A program made the position numbers and the translations under genes. 64,000 nt of DNA from CAIVPM01 sp964477265 (lineage in GTDB: Bacteria; Bacteroidota; Bacteroidia; Chitinophagales; Chitinophagaceae): the NCBI GenBank assembly GCA_964477265.1, contig CAYZDJ010000003.1:124001-188000 (forward strand), in the 5' to 3' direction. This document shows, piece after piece, positions 8,374-16,902 of this stretch (the stretch's first letter is position 1; every line of letters begins with the position of its first letter). The notes beneath the pieces were generated by a model. The model did no database searches. It worked only from the letters and a program-made list of their open reading frames with translations, and was not told where the DNA came from.

Positions 8374-9951
8374 ATGGCAGACATTAAACCTGATGAAATA
8401 TCAGCGATTTTAAGACAGCAGTTAAGCAACTTTAATGCAAGTGCCGACCTTGAAGAAGTTGGTACAGTATTGCAAGTGGGCGATGGTATTGCTCGTGTAT
8501 ATGGATTAAGCAATGTAGGAAGTGGTGAGCTTGTTGAGTTTGAAAATGGTACTCGTGCTATTGCTTTAAACCTTGAAGAAGACAATGTGGGTGTGGTATT
8601 GCTGGGCAATAGTGAAGGCATCAAAGAAGGTAGTAAAGTAAAACGTACCAAACAAATTGCATCTATTAAAGTAGGTGATGGTGTTGTGGGTCGTGTGTTA
8701 AATACTTTGGGCGAACCTATTGATGGTAAAGGTCCAATTACTGGTGATTTATATGAAATGCCATTGGAGCGTAAAGCACCAGGTGTTATTTACAGAGAGC
8801 CAGTTAAAGAACCATTGCAAACTGGTATCAAAGCTATTGATGCTATGATTCCTGTGGGTCGTGGACAACGTGAGTTAGTAATTGGTGATAGACAAACTGG
8901 TAAAACTGCTATTTGTATTGATACTATCATCAACCAAAAAGAATTTTACGAAGCTGGTCAACCAGTTTATTGTATATATGTTGCAGTTGGTCAAAAAGCA
9001 TCAACAGTTGCAGGAGTAATGAAAACATTGAGCGACAATGGTGCTATGGCTTACACAACTATTGTGTGTGCTTCTGCATCAGATCCTGCTCCTCAACAAT
9101 TCTATGCACCATTTGCCGGTGCTGCTATTGGCGAATTCTTTAGAGATACTGGTCGTGCTGCTTTAATCATTTATGATGATTTAAGTAAACAAGCTGTGGC
9201 TTATCGTGAAGTTTCTTTGTTGTTAAGAAGACCTCCTGGACGTGAGGCTTATCCTGGTGACGTATTCTATCTACATAGTCGTTTATTAGAGCGTGCTGCA
9301 AAAGTTATTGCTAATGACAGCATTGCAAAAAATATGAATGACTTGCCAGATTCAATCAAGCACCTTGTAAAAGGCGGTGGTAGCTTAACGGCTTTGCCTA
9401 TCATTGAAACACAAGCTGGTGACGTATCTGCTTATATCCCTACAAACGTAATCTCTATTACCGATGGACAAATTTTCCTTGAAGGTAACTTGTTCAATGC
9501 TGGTATTCGTCCTGCAATTAACGTAGGTATTAGTGTAAGTCGTGTGGGTGGTAATGCACAAATTAAGTCAATGAAAAAAGTGGCTGGTACACTTAAACTT
9601 GACCAGGCCCTTTACCGTGAGTTAGAGGCTTTCTCTAAATTTGGTGGAGACCTTGATGCTGCTACTAAAAATGTAATTGACAAAGGTGCTCGTAACGTGG
9701 AAATACTAAAGCAAGCACAGTTTACGCCATTTAAGGTAGAAGATCAGGTTGCTATTATTCACTTAGGTACAAAAGGTTTGTTAAAAGAAGTTGCTGTTAA
9801 AAATGTAAAAGCTTTTGAAGAACACTTTTTAACTGAAATGAAAAATAAACAGCCTGAGGTTTTAGCTAACTTTAAAAAAGGAAAGTACGAAGATGCTGAT
9901 ATTGCTAAAATGGAAGAATTGGCAAAAGGATTGACAGCACAATATAAATAA
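8374..9951 (+). CDS. atpA: F-type ATP synthase subunit alpha
   Basis: A 525-residue regulatory nucleotide-binding subunit of the F1 hexamer. It has an N-terminal beta-barrel (about 30-95), a nucleotide-binding domain with Walker A GDRQTGKT at 171-178, and a helical C-terminal domain. Full length and highly conserved. It is the last atp gene here: a hairpin terminator follows at 9971-10005 where atpG (gamma) commonly sits in other genomes. The 30 nt up to and including the start are almost identical to those of the zinc-ribbon gene at 45809. Confidence 0.97.
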   Translation: MADIKPDEISAILRQQLSNFNASADLEEVGTVLQVGDGIARVYGLSNVGSGELVEFENGTRAIALNLEEDNVGVVLLGNSEGIKEGSKVKRTKQIASIKVGDGVVGRVLNTLGEPIDGKGPITGDLYEMPLERKAPGVIYREPVKEPLQTGIKAIDAMIPVGRGQRELVIGDRQTGKTAICIDTIINQKEFYEAGQPVYCIYVAVGQKASTVAGVMKTLSDNGAMAYTTIVCASASDPAPQQFYAPFAGAAIGEFFRDTGRAALIIYDDLSKQAVAYREVSLLLRRPPGREAYPGDVFYLHSRLLERAAKVIANDSIAKNMNDLPDSIKHLVKGGGSLTALPIIETQAGDVSAYIPTNVISITDGQIFLEGNLFNAGIRPAINVGISVSRVGGNAQIKSMKKVAGTLKLDQALYRELEAFSKFGGDLDAATKNVIDKGARNVEILKQAQFTPFKVEDQVAIIHLGTKGLLKEVAVKNVKAFEEHFLTEMKNKQPEVLANFKKGKYEDADIAKMEELAKGLTAQYK

Positions 9952-9970
9952 GATTTCGTATTAACATATT

Positions 9971-10005
9971 ACAGCCTCACAATTTTGTGAGGCTGTTTTG
10001 TTTTT
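9971..10005 (+). terminator. Terminator of the atp operon
   Basis: 10-bp perfect stem ACAGCCTCAC/GTGAGGCTGT (9971-9980 with 9987-9996), 6-nt loop, then TTTGTTTTT. It closes the operon directly after atpA. Confidence 0.9.
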
Positions 10006-10063
10006 AGCCACTTATCAATGTAATAAATCAAATCTTGCTTACTGCATTATTTTTATAAAATAT

Positions 10064-10516
10064 ATGAAACGCATTATACCCATACTAACAATTATGTGTG
10101 GATCAGTTTTTACACTGTCAGCACAAACCCAAACCGATTCTATTAAGGTGACTATTAACAAGCTTTTTACTGCAATGAAAAATAGCGATACCGCATTGCT
10201 TAAAACCTGCTTTGCCGATAGTGCCGTATTGCAAACTGTATATAATACCAGGGCTGGTAAAACAATTATTAAAACAGAAGTTGTTAAAGATTTTGTTAAT
10301 CAAATGGCAGGCATTCCAAAAGATTCTGCTATAGAAAAAATTGAATTTGGCAATATTAATGTAGATGGAAATTTAGCCAATGTGTGGACGCCATATCAAT
10401 TTTTCTTTAACGATAAGTTTAGCCATTGCGGTGTAAATAATTTTGTATTGGTAAGAATAAAAAATGAATGGCTTATTCAATACATTATTGATACAAGGCG
10501 AAGAACTGGTTGCTAA
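10064..10516 (+). CDS. Exported NTF2/SnoaL-like protein
   Basis: 150 residues from the ATG at 10064. The frame is open from 9998 but those codons lie in the atpA terminator region, and only the later ATG gives a signal peptide (MKRIIPILTIMCGSVFTLSAQ). The mature part begins with a helix of the type INKLFTAMKNSDTALLKTCFADSAV, as in NTF2-like or DUF4440 proteins (a small cone-shaped fold), and ends FVLVRIKNEWLIQYIIDT. Such proteins may be enzymes or binding proteins; no catalytic residues can be named. It resembles the gene at 48516 in general layout. Confidence 0.75.
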   Translation: MKRIIPILTIMCGSVFTLSAQTQTDSIKVTINKLFTAMKNSDTALLKTCFADSAVLQTVYNTRAGKTIIKTEVVKDFVNQMAGIPKDSAIEKIEFGNINVDGNLANVWTPYQFFFNDKFSHCGVNNFVLVRIKNEWLIQYIIDTRRRTGC

Positions 10517-10562
10517 TGTTGAAAAGAAAAAATTAATATTGCAATACTTAAAATAAATAATC

Positions 10563-10940
10563 ATGAAAAAAATACTGATGCTGCTTTGCTTGTTTACTTC
10601 TTTAAATGGTTTTGCCCAAAAGACAACCGAGAAAAGTAAGCAACCTAATAAAAACTTTACAGTTACTATAAGTAACAATTTAATTTATAAAAATGGAGAA
10701 GTAGTAGGAAAGTATAAACAAGGACCATCACTAAATATGGCATTGGCAGCAAATGTAACACAAGTAAGAGTGTATAAAAATGATGACGAAAAGGTAGTAA
10801 CAGCAATGCACACCAACAATGATGATTTAGACTGGCAATTATATATAGAAGATAATGGTAAAAAAATTGAATTATTATATCATAGTGAAAAATCATTAGA
10901 AAAGTTATTTACATATTTAATCCTTAAAGGATATTTATAA
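10563..10940 (+). CDS. Exported protein of unknown function
   Basis: 125 residues with a signal peptide (about 1-18, ending GFAQ). I do not recognise the family. The mature part is polar with beta-type alternation (NFTVTISNNLIYKNGEVVG) and a C-terminal helix ending LILKGYL. It lies 46 bp after the NTF2-like gene and 10 bp before marC on the same strand, so it may share their transcript. Confidence 0.65.
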   Translation: MKKILMLLCLFTSLNGFAQKTTEKSKQPNKNFTVTISNNLIYKNGEVVGKYKQGPSLNMALAANVTQVRVYKNDDEKVVTAMHTNNDDLDWQLYIEDNGKKIELLYHSEKSLEKLFTYLILKGYL

Positions 10941-10950
10941 ATTTTAACAA

Positions 10951-11538
10951 ATGAACTTCGATGAATTACTTACCGTAACATTTACCTTGTTTGCAGTAAT
11001 AGATATTGTAGGCAGCGTTCCTATGCTCATTACGTATAAAGAAAAAATGGGAGGGCTAAATTCATTAAAGGCAACATTAGTTTCTGGTGCATTAATGGTG
11101 TTGTTTTTCTTTATAGGAAAACCATTTTTAAGCTTATTGGGCGTAGATATAAAATCATTTGCCGTAGCAGGTTCTATAGTTATTTTTATATTGGGTTTAG
11201 AAATGGTTTTGGGTATAGAATTCTTTAAGCCAGATAAAGACACTAAAGCTGGAACACTTGTGCCTATTGCCTTTCCTTTAATTGCAGGTAGTGGTACACT
11301 TACTTCAATAATGAGCTTAAAAGCTACTTTTGATAAGCAGGATAAAAACGAATACATCATTCTACTGGCCATATTCATTAACCTTATTATTATTTATCTT
11401 GTGTTACTTTCTTTAAATAAAATAGAAAAAATTTTGGGTAAGGCTGGCTTAATTGCAGTGCGTAAATTTTTTGGTGTAATATTATTGGCCATTGCCGTAA
11501 AAATTTTTACAACCAATATTCCTGCCTTTGGAAAATAA
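10951..11538 (+). CDS. MarC family (UPF0056) membrane protein
   Basis: A 195-residue inner-membrane protein with about six hydrophobic segments. FTLFAVIDIVGSVPMLI near the start and VPIAFPLIAGSGTLTSIMSL in the middle are MarC family signatures. The family was once linked to multiple antibiotic resistance, but a transport role remains unsettled. A weak AT-rich hairpin (11537-11562) follows the stop. Confidence 0.88.
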   Translation: MNFDELLTVTFTLFAVIDIVGSVPMLITYKEKMGGLNSLKATLVSGALMVLFFFIGKPFLSLLGVDIKSFAVAGSIVIFILGLEMVLGIEFFKPDKDTKAGTLVPIAFPLIAGSGTLTSIMSLKATFDKQDKNEYIILLAIFINLIIIYLVLLSLNKIEKILGKAGLIAVRKFFGVILLAIAVKIFTTNIPAFGK

Positions 11539-11562
11539 GTTTAATACTCGTTAAACTTTTAT
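11537..11562 (+). terminator. Weak AT-rich terminator after marC
   Basis: 8-bp stem AAGTTTAA/TTAAACTT (11537-11544 with 11551-11558) followed by TTATTG. Low GC, so efficiency is uncertain. Confidence 0.4.
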
Positions 11563-11600
11563 TGTTGAGTAATATCTACACACCCAAACAATCAACAATA
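11560..11600 (+). promoter_or_regulatory. Inverted repeat reaching the start codon of the dioxygenase-like gene
   Basis: TATTGTTGA (11560-11568) pairs perfectly with TCAACAATA (11592-11600); the last base is the A of the ATG. A hairpin with a 23-nt loop would partly hide the start codon. It could be chance or a translational control. Confidence 0.3.
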
Positions 11601-12856
11601 TGAAACAGCAACGTCGTCAATTTATTGGCAAACTAGGAGCACTAGGTATAGGCTCTGTGTTGCCATTAAAAAATTTATTGCAGGCACAGGTAGCAACAGG
11701 TAATCCTGTGCCTGAGTCTTGTGTAGTGTTTCCTTCTGAAACGCGTGGTCCTTATCCTTTGTTTGATGCATCAACCATTGCATCTCAAACTGCATTAGTA
11801 CGTAGCAATATAAAGGAAACGCAAACAGGCATTCCATTAAACTTAACCATTACTGTGCAAAACACAAGCTGCACACCTATACCCAACGCACAGGTTTATA
11901 TATGGCATTGCACTAAAGCAGGTATTTATTCTGGCTACAGCACAACTAATAATCCTGGACAGGCTGGCACAACCTACTTGCGTGGCATACAAACAACCAA
12001 TGCAAGTGGTCAGGTAAATTTTCAAACTATTTTTCCTGGCTGGTATATGGGTCGTTTAACACATATTCATTGCGAGGTTTATGTAAACAATGTTTTAATA
12101 CTAACATCTCAATTTGCATTTCCTTTAGATAGTGTTTCTGGTAGTGTAACAGCTTTAGCAAATGCTGCCAATGGGCAGGGTAATAATACCATTACTGATT
12201 ACAGTGGAGATAATGTTTTTAGCAATGGCTATACAACACAGCTTTTAACCTTTACTGGTAATGTAACTTCAGGATTCTCGGCATCGAATGTTTTTATCAT
12301 TAACTATACTGTTACTCCTTTAAAGCTAATATCGTTTACGGCAGGTGTAGAAAATAAAAACCCAATGCTGTGGTGGATTACAAACAACGAAATTAATGTT
12401 AGCCATTTTGAAATAGAACAAAGTATACATCCATCAAAAAACTACGAACAAATAGGAAGTGTAAAAGCAAAAAATATTGGCACTGAAACACATTACAGCT
12501 TTAGCTTGCCTGCACCATTGCCAGCAGATATTACTTATTTTAGACTAAAGATTGTTGATGCTGATGGCAAGACTTATTACAGCAATGTAACTACGTTGCA
12601 CACAGAGACAATCAGCAAACTTCAGCTTGTTAATTCATTTGCAAAAAATGAATTGCTTATAAAACATCCTGCGGTTTACGATAACAGCCACATTAAAATT
12701 GTGAGTATGCAAGGGCAATTGGTTGCTACAGGAAAATTAAAAACAGGAGCCACATATACAAGTATTGATATTAGTTTTATACATGATGGAATATATGTGT
12801 TGATTATAGAAAGTGGAATTGATAAGCTGGTAACCAAATTTTATAAAGGCTATTAA
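11600..12856 (+). CDS. Intradiol dioxygenase-like protein with Tat-like signal and T9SS tail
   Basis: 418 residues. The N-terminus (RRQFIGKLGALGIGS) looks like a twin-arginine signal. Residues 40-240 match the intradiol ring-cleavage dioxygenase fold: the Fe(III) ligands expected in the family correspond to Y110 (AGIYSGY), Y149 (PGWYMG), H155 and H157 (THIH). Known members open catechol-type rings; this one belongs to the exported, poorly characterised branch. From about 245 comes the linker PLKLISFTAG and a beta-rich C-terminal region ending GIYVLIIESG, typical of a T9SS type A sorting tail, implying surface or extracellular location. Substrate unknown. Confidence 0.82.
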   Translation: MKQQRRQFIGKLGALGIGSVLPLKNLLQAQVATGNPVPESCVVFPSETRGPYPLFDASTIASQTALVRSNIKETQTGIPLNLTITVQNTSCTPIPNAQVYIWHCTKAGIYSGYSTTNNPGQAGTTYLRGIQTTNASGQVNFQTIFPGWYMGRLTHIHCEVYVNNVLILTSQFAFPLDSVSGSVTALANAANGQGNNTITDYSGDNVFSNGYTTQLLTFTGNVTSGFSASNVFIINYTVTPLKLISFTAGVENKNPMLWWITNNEINVSHFEIEQSIHPSKNYEQIGSVKAKNIGTETHYSFSLPAPLPADITYFRLKIVDADGKTYYSNVTTLHTETISKLQLVNSFAKNELLIKHPAVYDNSHIKIVSMQGQLVATGKLKTGATYTSIDISFIHDGIYVLIIESGIDKLVTKFYKGY

Positions 12857-12877
12857 TATTCTTTATTTTTAAGAGTT

Positions 12878-12918
12878 AAAAAAGTATTGTTGCTATGCTG
12901 CAATACTTTTTTGTTTTA
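12878..12918 (+). terminator. Terminator after the dioxygenase-like gene
   Basis: 12-bp stem AAAAAAGTATTG/CAATACTTTTTT (12878-12889 with 12901-12912), 11-nt loop, then TGTTTT. Confidence 0.8.
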
Positions 12919-12965
12919 TAGATGCAGCCTCAACTTTATATTTGAAAACATAATGAATTAAACTT

Positions 12966-13646
12966 ATGCGAATAACATACTACGGCCACTCTTGTTTTTT
13001 AGTAGAAACTAAAGGAAAAAAATTATTGTTCGACCCATTTATTAGTTTTAATGAATTGGCTGCAAGTATTGACATCAATAGTATTGAGTGTGATTATATT
13101 TTGCAATCGCATGGTCATGCAGATCATATTGCAGATGCTGTTGCCATTGCAAAACGCACCAATGCCAAGGTGATTTCAAGTTGGGAAATTCATGAATGGT
13201 TTAACAAACAAGGTATAACCAACTCACATCCTATGAACACTGGTGGTAAATGGCAGTTTGATTTTGGTATTGTAAAATGCGTAGCAGCTCAACACAGTAG
13301 CGGCCTGCCAGATGGTAGTTATGGTGGCAACCCAATGGGCTTTTTAATTATGAATGATGAAGACAACTTTTATTATGCTGGCGATACTGCACTTACACTT
13401 GATATGAAATTGATACCAAACTGGTGCAGTTTAAAAGCAGCATTTTTACCTATTGGCGATAATTTTACAATGGATACAACTGATGCTATCACTGCATCGC
13501 AGTTTATAGAGTGTAATAATATTATTGCAATGCACTTTGATACATTTGGGTTTATTAAAGTAAATCATCAGCAAGTTGTAGAGCAATTTAATAAAGAAGG
13601 AGTACAAGTAACATTGCCTGTTATTGGCGAAACATTTGATATATAA
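12966..13646 (+). CDS. UPF0173 metal-dependent hydrolase (MBL fold)
   Basis: A 226-residue cytoplasmic metallo-beta-lactamase-fold protein. MRITYYGHSCFLVE at the start and the zinc motif HGHADH at 49-54 are characteristic of UPF0173 (YtkL/UlaG-like). Later metal ligands fit H109 (AAQHSSG) and D139 (YAGDTAL). The substrate is unknown. It converges with the APC permease, 2 bp apart, with no hairpin between them. Confidence 0.9.
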   Translation: MRITYYGHSCFLVETKGKKLLFDPFISFNELAASIDINSIECDYILQSHGHADHIADAVAIAKRTNAKVISSWEIHEWFNKQGITNSHPMNTGGKWQFDFGIVKCVAAQHSSGLPDGSYGGNPMGFLIMNDEDNFYYAGDTALTLDMKLIPNWCSLKAAFLPIGDNFTMDTTDAITASQFIECNNIIAMHFDTFGFIKVNHQQVVEQFNKEGVQVTLPVIGETFDI

Positions 13647-13648
13647 AT

Positions 13649-14992
13649 TTATTGTTGCAATTGCTTCTTGTTCATTTGTGCAAACAAAAAATACAGCACA
13701 ACAAATCCAATTAAAACATACAACCCAACCAATGCAGTTTTCCAATCAGCAATGGTTATGCTTATTCCAACAAACAAATAAGCTACAATAAAAATAATTG
13801 GTGCTAATGGATACAATTTCTTTAATGTATAAATACCAGACGTATCTATATTCTTAGTTCTTTTGCGAATAATAAATATGGCAGCAACATTGGCTACCAT
13901 TCCAAAACAATCAAGAAAAATAGAGAAGTTTAAAATCTTATCAAATGTTTTTGCAAAAAATATAATGATGATAGTAATGGCTGTAAAAACACTTAATGCA
14001 ACAGTTGTTACTTCTGTTTTTTTGTTTTGTGTTGCAAATATTTTTGGCAAACTTCCATCTTGCCCCATTGCATAAAAAACTGTTGGATTGCTTAGTAACA
14101 TTACGTTTACATAAGCCAATACACCAATAAAAATAAGTATTGTAAACACTTTTGCACCAGCTATTCCAAACACTTTATTTACTAAAGTATAAGCAATTTC
14201 TTTTTCGTTTTTAATAGTATCAAACCCCAATACCAAATAATAACTTAGTGTTACTAAAAGGTATAAAGTAATAATAATTGCCATACCAAAAAATATAGCT
14301 CGTGGAATATTTTTAGCAGGATTTTTTATTTCGTTACCAAAGTTTATAGTTTGCTGATAACCACTGTAGCTAAAGCTTACAGCTATCAAGCATATTCCTA
14401 AGCTTTGTATCCAACTTATATTATTTGTTGCAATATTGGTATTGTGCAAAGTGTTTTGCAAAGCATAATCATCTGTAAAAAATAAACAACTAATGAGTAA
14501 TAAAACCATTCCTATTTTTATTGTCATTAAAATGTTTTGAACCAAGCTACTTGTTTTTATTCCTTTTAAATTAACACCATAAAAAATAATAACAATACAA
14601 CAACTTGCAACAACAATTTGCCAATTTGTAAAATGATATTGCGGAAATAGTTTTGCTAAATAATTGCAACCAACAATAGCAATACCACCAACAGCCGAAG
14701 CATTGCTTACAGAAATAATACAGTTAAATGCAAACGCAATACTTGGATGATAGGCATAACTAAATACCTTGTAAATGCCACCAGTATTGGGCATTCTGCT
14801 ACCAATTTCTGCCAACGTAAGTGCACCACATAAAGTAATAATGCCACCAACAATCCATGCTGCAAAATATACACTGGGTGCAATAGCATCTTTTGCAGAT
14901 GCTGATACAGAGCCAAAAATGCCCATACCAATTACAAGGCTTACAACAATCATTGTAAAAGAAAATAAACCAATTTGTTGTTTGGGTTGCAT
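13649..14992 (-). CDS. APC family amino acid permease
   Basis: A 447-residue inner-membrane transporter with about 12 hydrophobic segments. The first helix has the APC signature GMGIFGSVSASAKD. The later ALTLAEIGSRMPNTGGIYKVF matches the substrate-pathway region of amino acid/polyamine permeases. The specific amino acid cannot be inferred. It is divergent from the exodeoxyribonuclease III gene, with 75 bp between the two starts. Confidence 0.9.
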   Translation of the reverse strand: MQPKQQIGLFSFTMIVVSLVIGMGIFGSVSASAKDAIAPSVYFAAWIVGGIITLCGALTLAEIGSRMPNTGGIYKVFSYAYHPSIAFAFNCIISVSNASAVGGIAIVGCNYLAKLFPQYHFTNWQIVVASCCIVIIFYGVNLKGIKTSSLVQNILMTIKIGMVLLLISCLFFTDDYALQNTLHNTNIATNNISWIQSLGICLIAVSFSYSGYQQTINFGNEIKNPAKNIPRAIFFGMAIIITLYLLVTLSYYLVLGFDTIKNEKEIAYTLVNKVFGIAGAKVFTILIFIGVLAYVNVMLLSNPTVFYAMGQDGSLPKIFATQNKKTEVTTVALSVFTAITIIIIFFAKTFDKILNFSIFLDCFGMVANVAAIFIIRKRTKNIDTSGIYTLKKLYPLAPIIFIVAYLFVGISITIADWKTALVGLYVLIGFVVLYFLFAQMNKKQLQQ

Positions 14993-15067
14993 TGTATTTT
15001 AATTATAGTTTTGAAAAGTAAAGCAAAGCTTTTAATCTTTACAATCAAATTTTTAAAACAAATTCAA

Positions 15068-15838
15068 ATGCGTATTATTTCTTACAACACCAATGGAATA
15101 AGGGCTGCAATAAAAAAAGGATTTATAGATTGGCTTAAAACAAATCCTGCTGATATTATTTGCATACAAGAAACCAAAGCCCAAAAAGAAGATGCAGATA
15201 TGAGTGATATTGAAAAATTGGGCTATGAACATTATTGGTTTTCTGCACAAAAAAAAGGGTATAGTGGTGTATGTGTTTTAACAAAAATAAAACCAACAAA
15301 TGTTGTGTATGGCAATGGTTTTGAAATGAGTGATTTTGAGGGAAGGGTTATCAGGCTTGACTTTGATGACATTACTTTATTGAATTGTTATTATCCAAGT
15401 GGCACAAGTGGAGATGAAAGACAGACTTATAAATATCAATGGCTTGATGAATTTTTAGGTTTTGTAAATGATTTAAAAAAGAAAAAAAAGAAAATAATTA
15501 TTTGTGGCGATTACAATATTGCACATAAGGAAATTGATATACACGACCCAAAAGGCAATAAAAAATCGAGTGGATTTTTACCAGAAGAAAGAGAATGGAT
15601 GACGACATTTTTAGAGAGTGGTTTTATTGATACATTTAGATTTTGTAATCCAGACACAGCACATAAATATAGTTGGTGGAGTCAGCGTTTTCCAAGTGTG
15701 CGTTTGCAAAATAAAGGCTGGAGAATAGACTACATCTGCGTTTCAAAGGATTTGGAAAAGCAAATAAAGTCTGCAACTATCTATGATGATGTAAAGCACA
15801 GCGACCATTGTCCTATTTATTTTGAATTGAAAAAATAA
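15068..15838 (+). CDS. xth: Exodeoxyribonuclease III
   Basis: A 256-residue AP endonuclease/3'-exonuclease of base-excision repair. The start at 15068 (MRIISYNTNGIRAA) gives the normal family N-terminus; the open frame upstream to 14975 runs over the divergent APC start and is not used. Catalytic residues are visible: N8, E35 (CIQETKA), the GDYN-xA motif and the terminal HSDHCPI. It is followed by a promoter-bearing gap before the 68-residue gene. Confidence 0.94.
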   Translation: MRIISYNTNGIRAAIKKGFIDWLKTNPADIICIQETKAQKEDADMSDIEKLGYEHYWFSAQKKGYSGVCVLTKIKPTNVVYGNGFEMSDFEGRVIRLDFDDITLLNCYYPSGTSGDERQTYKYQWLDEFLGFVNDLKKKKKKIIICGDYNIAHKEIDIHDPKGNKKSSGFLPEEREWMTTFLESGFIDTFRFCNPDTAHKYSWWSQRFPSVRLQNKGWRIDYICVSKDLEKQIKSATIYDDVKHSDHCPIYFELKK

Positions 15839-15912
15839 TAATTATTAAACCAAATCAAGCAATGACATATGTTTCAACTTAAAACAACAAAATAAAAATG
15901 TGAATAATTTTA

Positions 15913-15943
15913 TTTGTGCCAGAAGTTGTTGCAAATATCTTTA
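15913..15943 (+). promoter_or_regulatory. Bacteroidota-type promoter
   Basis: TTTG at 15913-15916, exactly 19 bp, then TATCTTTA at 15936-15943. This matches TTTG-N19-TAnnTTTG with one mismatch. The expected start of transcription is about 30 nt before the ATG at 15979. Confidence 0.7.
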
Positions 15944-15978
15944 CACAGTACAATTATTACTAACCAAAATTTATTACA

Positions 15979-16185
15979 ATGGACACAAGTAAAATGATTA
16001 AAGCATATTGCTTAAAAACAAAAGAAAAAAATGTTCCAATGCAAGATGCTGTAATTTCAAAAACTGCACGTGGTGGTTATATGGCTGCAGGACACGATGG
16101 AAAAGGAAATAAAATGGCTGCGATACTTGGAGAAGCAAAAGCATTACAAGCAATTGCTGATGGCGTTGCTAAAAAAGGATTTTAA
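15979..16185 (+). CDS. Small DUF5679-like protein lacking zinc cysteines
   Basis: 68 residues, soluble, basic. The order AYCLKTKEKNVPMQDAV, a GGYMAAGHDGKGNKMAAI stretch, and a short C-terminal helix resembles the small DUF5679 domain (AYCVKCxxK ... CPxCGTKM). Here the second cysteine of the first pair is Thr and the CPVC knuckle is HDGKG, so only one Cys (C11) remains and zinc binding is unlikely. It has its own well-formed promoter and terminator, arguing for a real, well-expressed gene. Function unknown; the family link is my inference. Confidence 0.8.
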   Translation: MDTSKMIKAYCLKTKEKNVPMQDAVISKTARGGYMAAGHDGKGNKMAAILGEAKALQAIADGVAKKGF

Positions 16186-16204
16186 TTCTAACGAAATTGT
16201 TTAA

Positions 16205-16239
16205 AAAAAAGGCTATTCAATATTTGAATAGCCTTTTTT
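16205..16239. terminator. Bidirectional terminator
   Basis: 16-bp perfect stem (16205-16220 with 16224-16239), 3-nt loop, A-run left and T-run right. Shared by the 68-residue gene and nth. Confidence 0.92.
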
Positions 16240-16253
16240 AATGGAAGTATTTG

Positions 16254-16898
16254 TTACAAAAAATTCTTATTATAATAATTGCAAACCTCCTGCAAGCCAC
16301 AAATTTCACATTTAGGGCTTCGTGCAACACACACATATCTGCCATGCAGTATTAACCAGTGATGTGCCTTATGCACCAACTCCTGAGGAATATTCTTTAT
16401 CAGCTGCAACTCAACAGTCAAAGGCGTTGTAGCAGCTTGTGTTACCAGTCCAATTCTATGACTTACCCTGAAAACGTGAGTGTCAACAGCCATGTTGGGT
16501 TGGTTATCTATAACACTTGTAATTACATTAGCTGTCTTTCTGCCAACACCAGGTAATTGTATCAGTTCATCAACAGTCATTGGCACTTCGCCACCAAACT
16601 TATCAAGCAACATATTGGCCATACCAATAAGGTGCTTTGTTTTATTATTGGGGTAAGAGATGCTTTTTATTAAAGGAAATAACTCATCGAATGTTGCCTT
16701 AGCCAAAGTTTGTGGCGAAGGATATTGTTTAAAGATTGCAGGAGCGGTTAAGTTTACCCTTACATCAGTACACTGTGCAGATAAAATAACTGCAACCAAT
16801 AACTGGTAAGGATTGTCATAAATCAGTTCTGTTTCAGCATTAGGGCTGTGCTCAAGAAAATATTTTATAACTTCATCATATCGTTGTTTGCGTGTCAT
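16254..16898 (-). CDS. nth: Endonuclease III
   Basis: A 214-residue DNA glycosylase/AP lyase that removes oxidised pyrimidines. The helix-hairpin-helix LPGVGRKTANV carries catalytic K121, with D139 in VDTHVFR. The [4Fe-4S] loop is complete: Cys 190, 197, 200 and 206 (C-x6-C-x2-C-x5-C). Its ATG is only 4 bp from the stop of the upstream membrane-protein gene, so the two form an operon. Confidence 0.96.
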   Translation of the reverse strand: MTRKQRYDEVIKYFLEHSPNAETELIYDNPYQLLVAVILSAQCTDVRVNLTAPAIFKQYPSPQTLAKATFDELFPLIKSISYPNNKTKHLIGMANMLLDKFGGEVPMTVDELIQLPGVGRKTANVITSVIDNQPNMAVDTHVFRVSHRIGLVTQAATTPLTVELQLIKNIPQELVHKAHHWLILHGRYVCVARSPKCEICGLQEVCNYYNKNFL

Positions 16899-16902
16899 TT
16901 AA

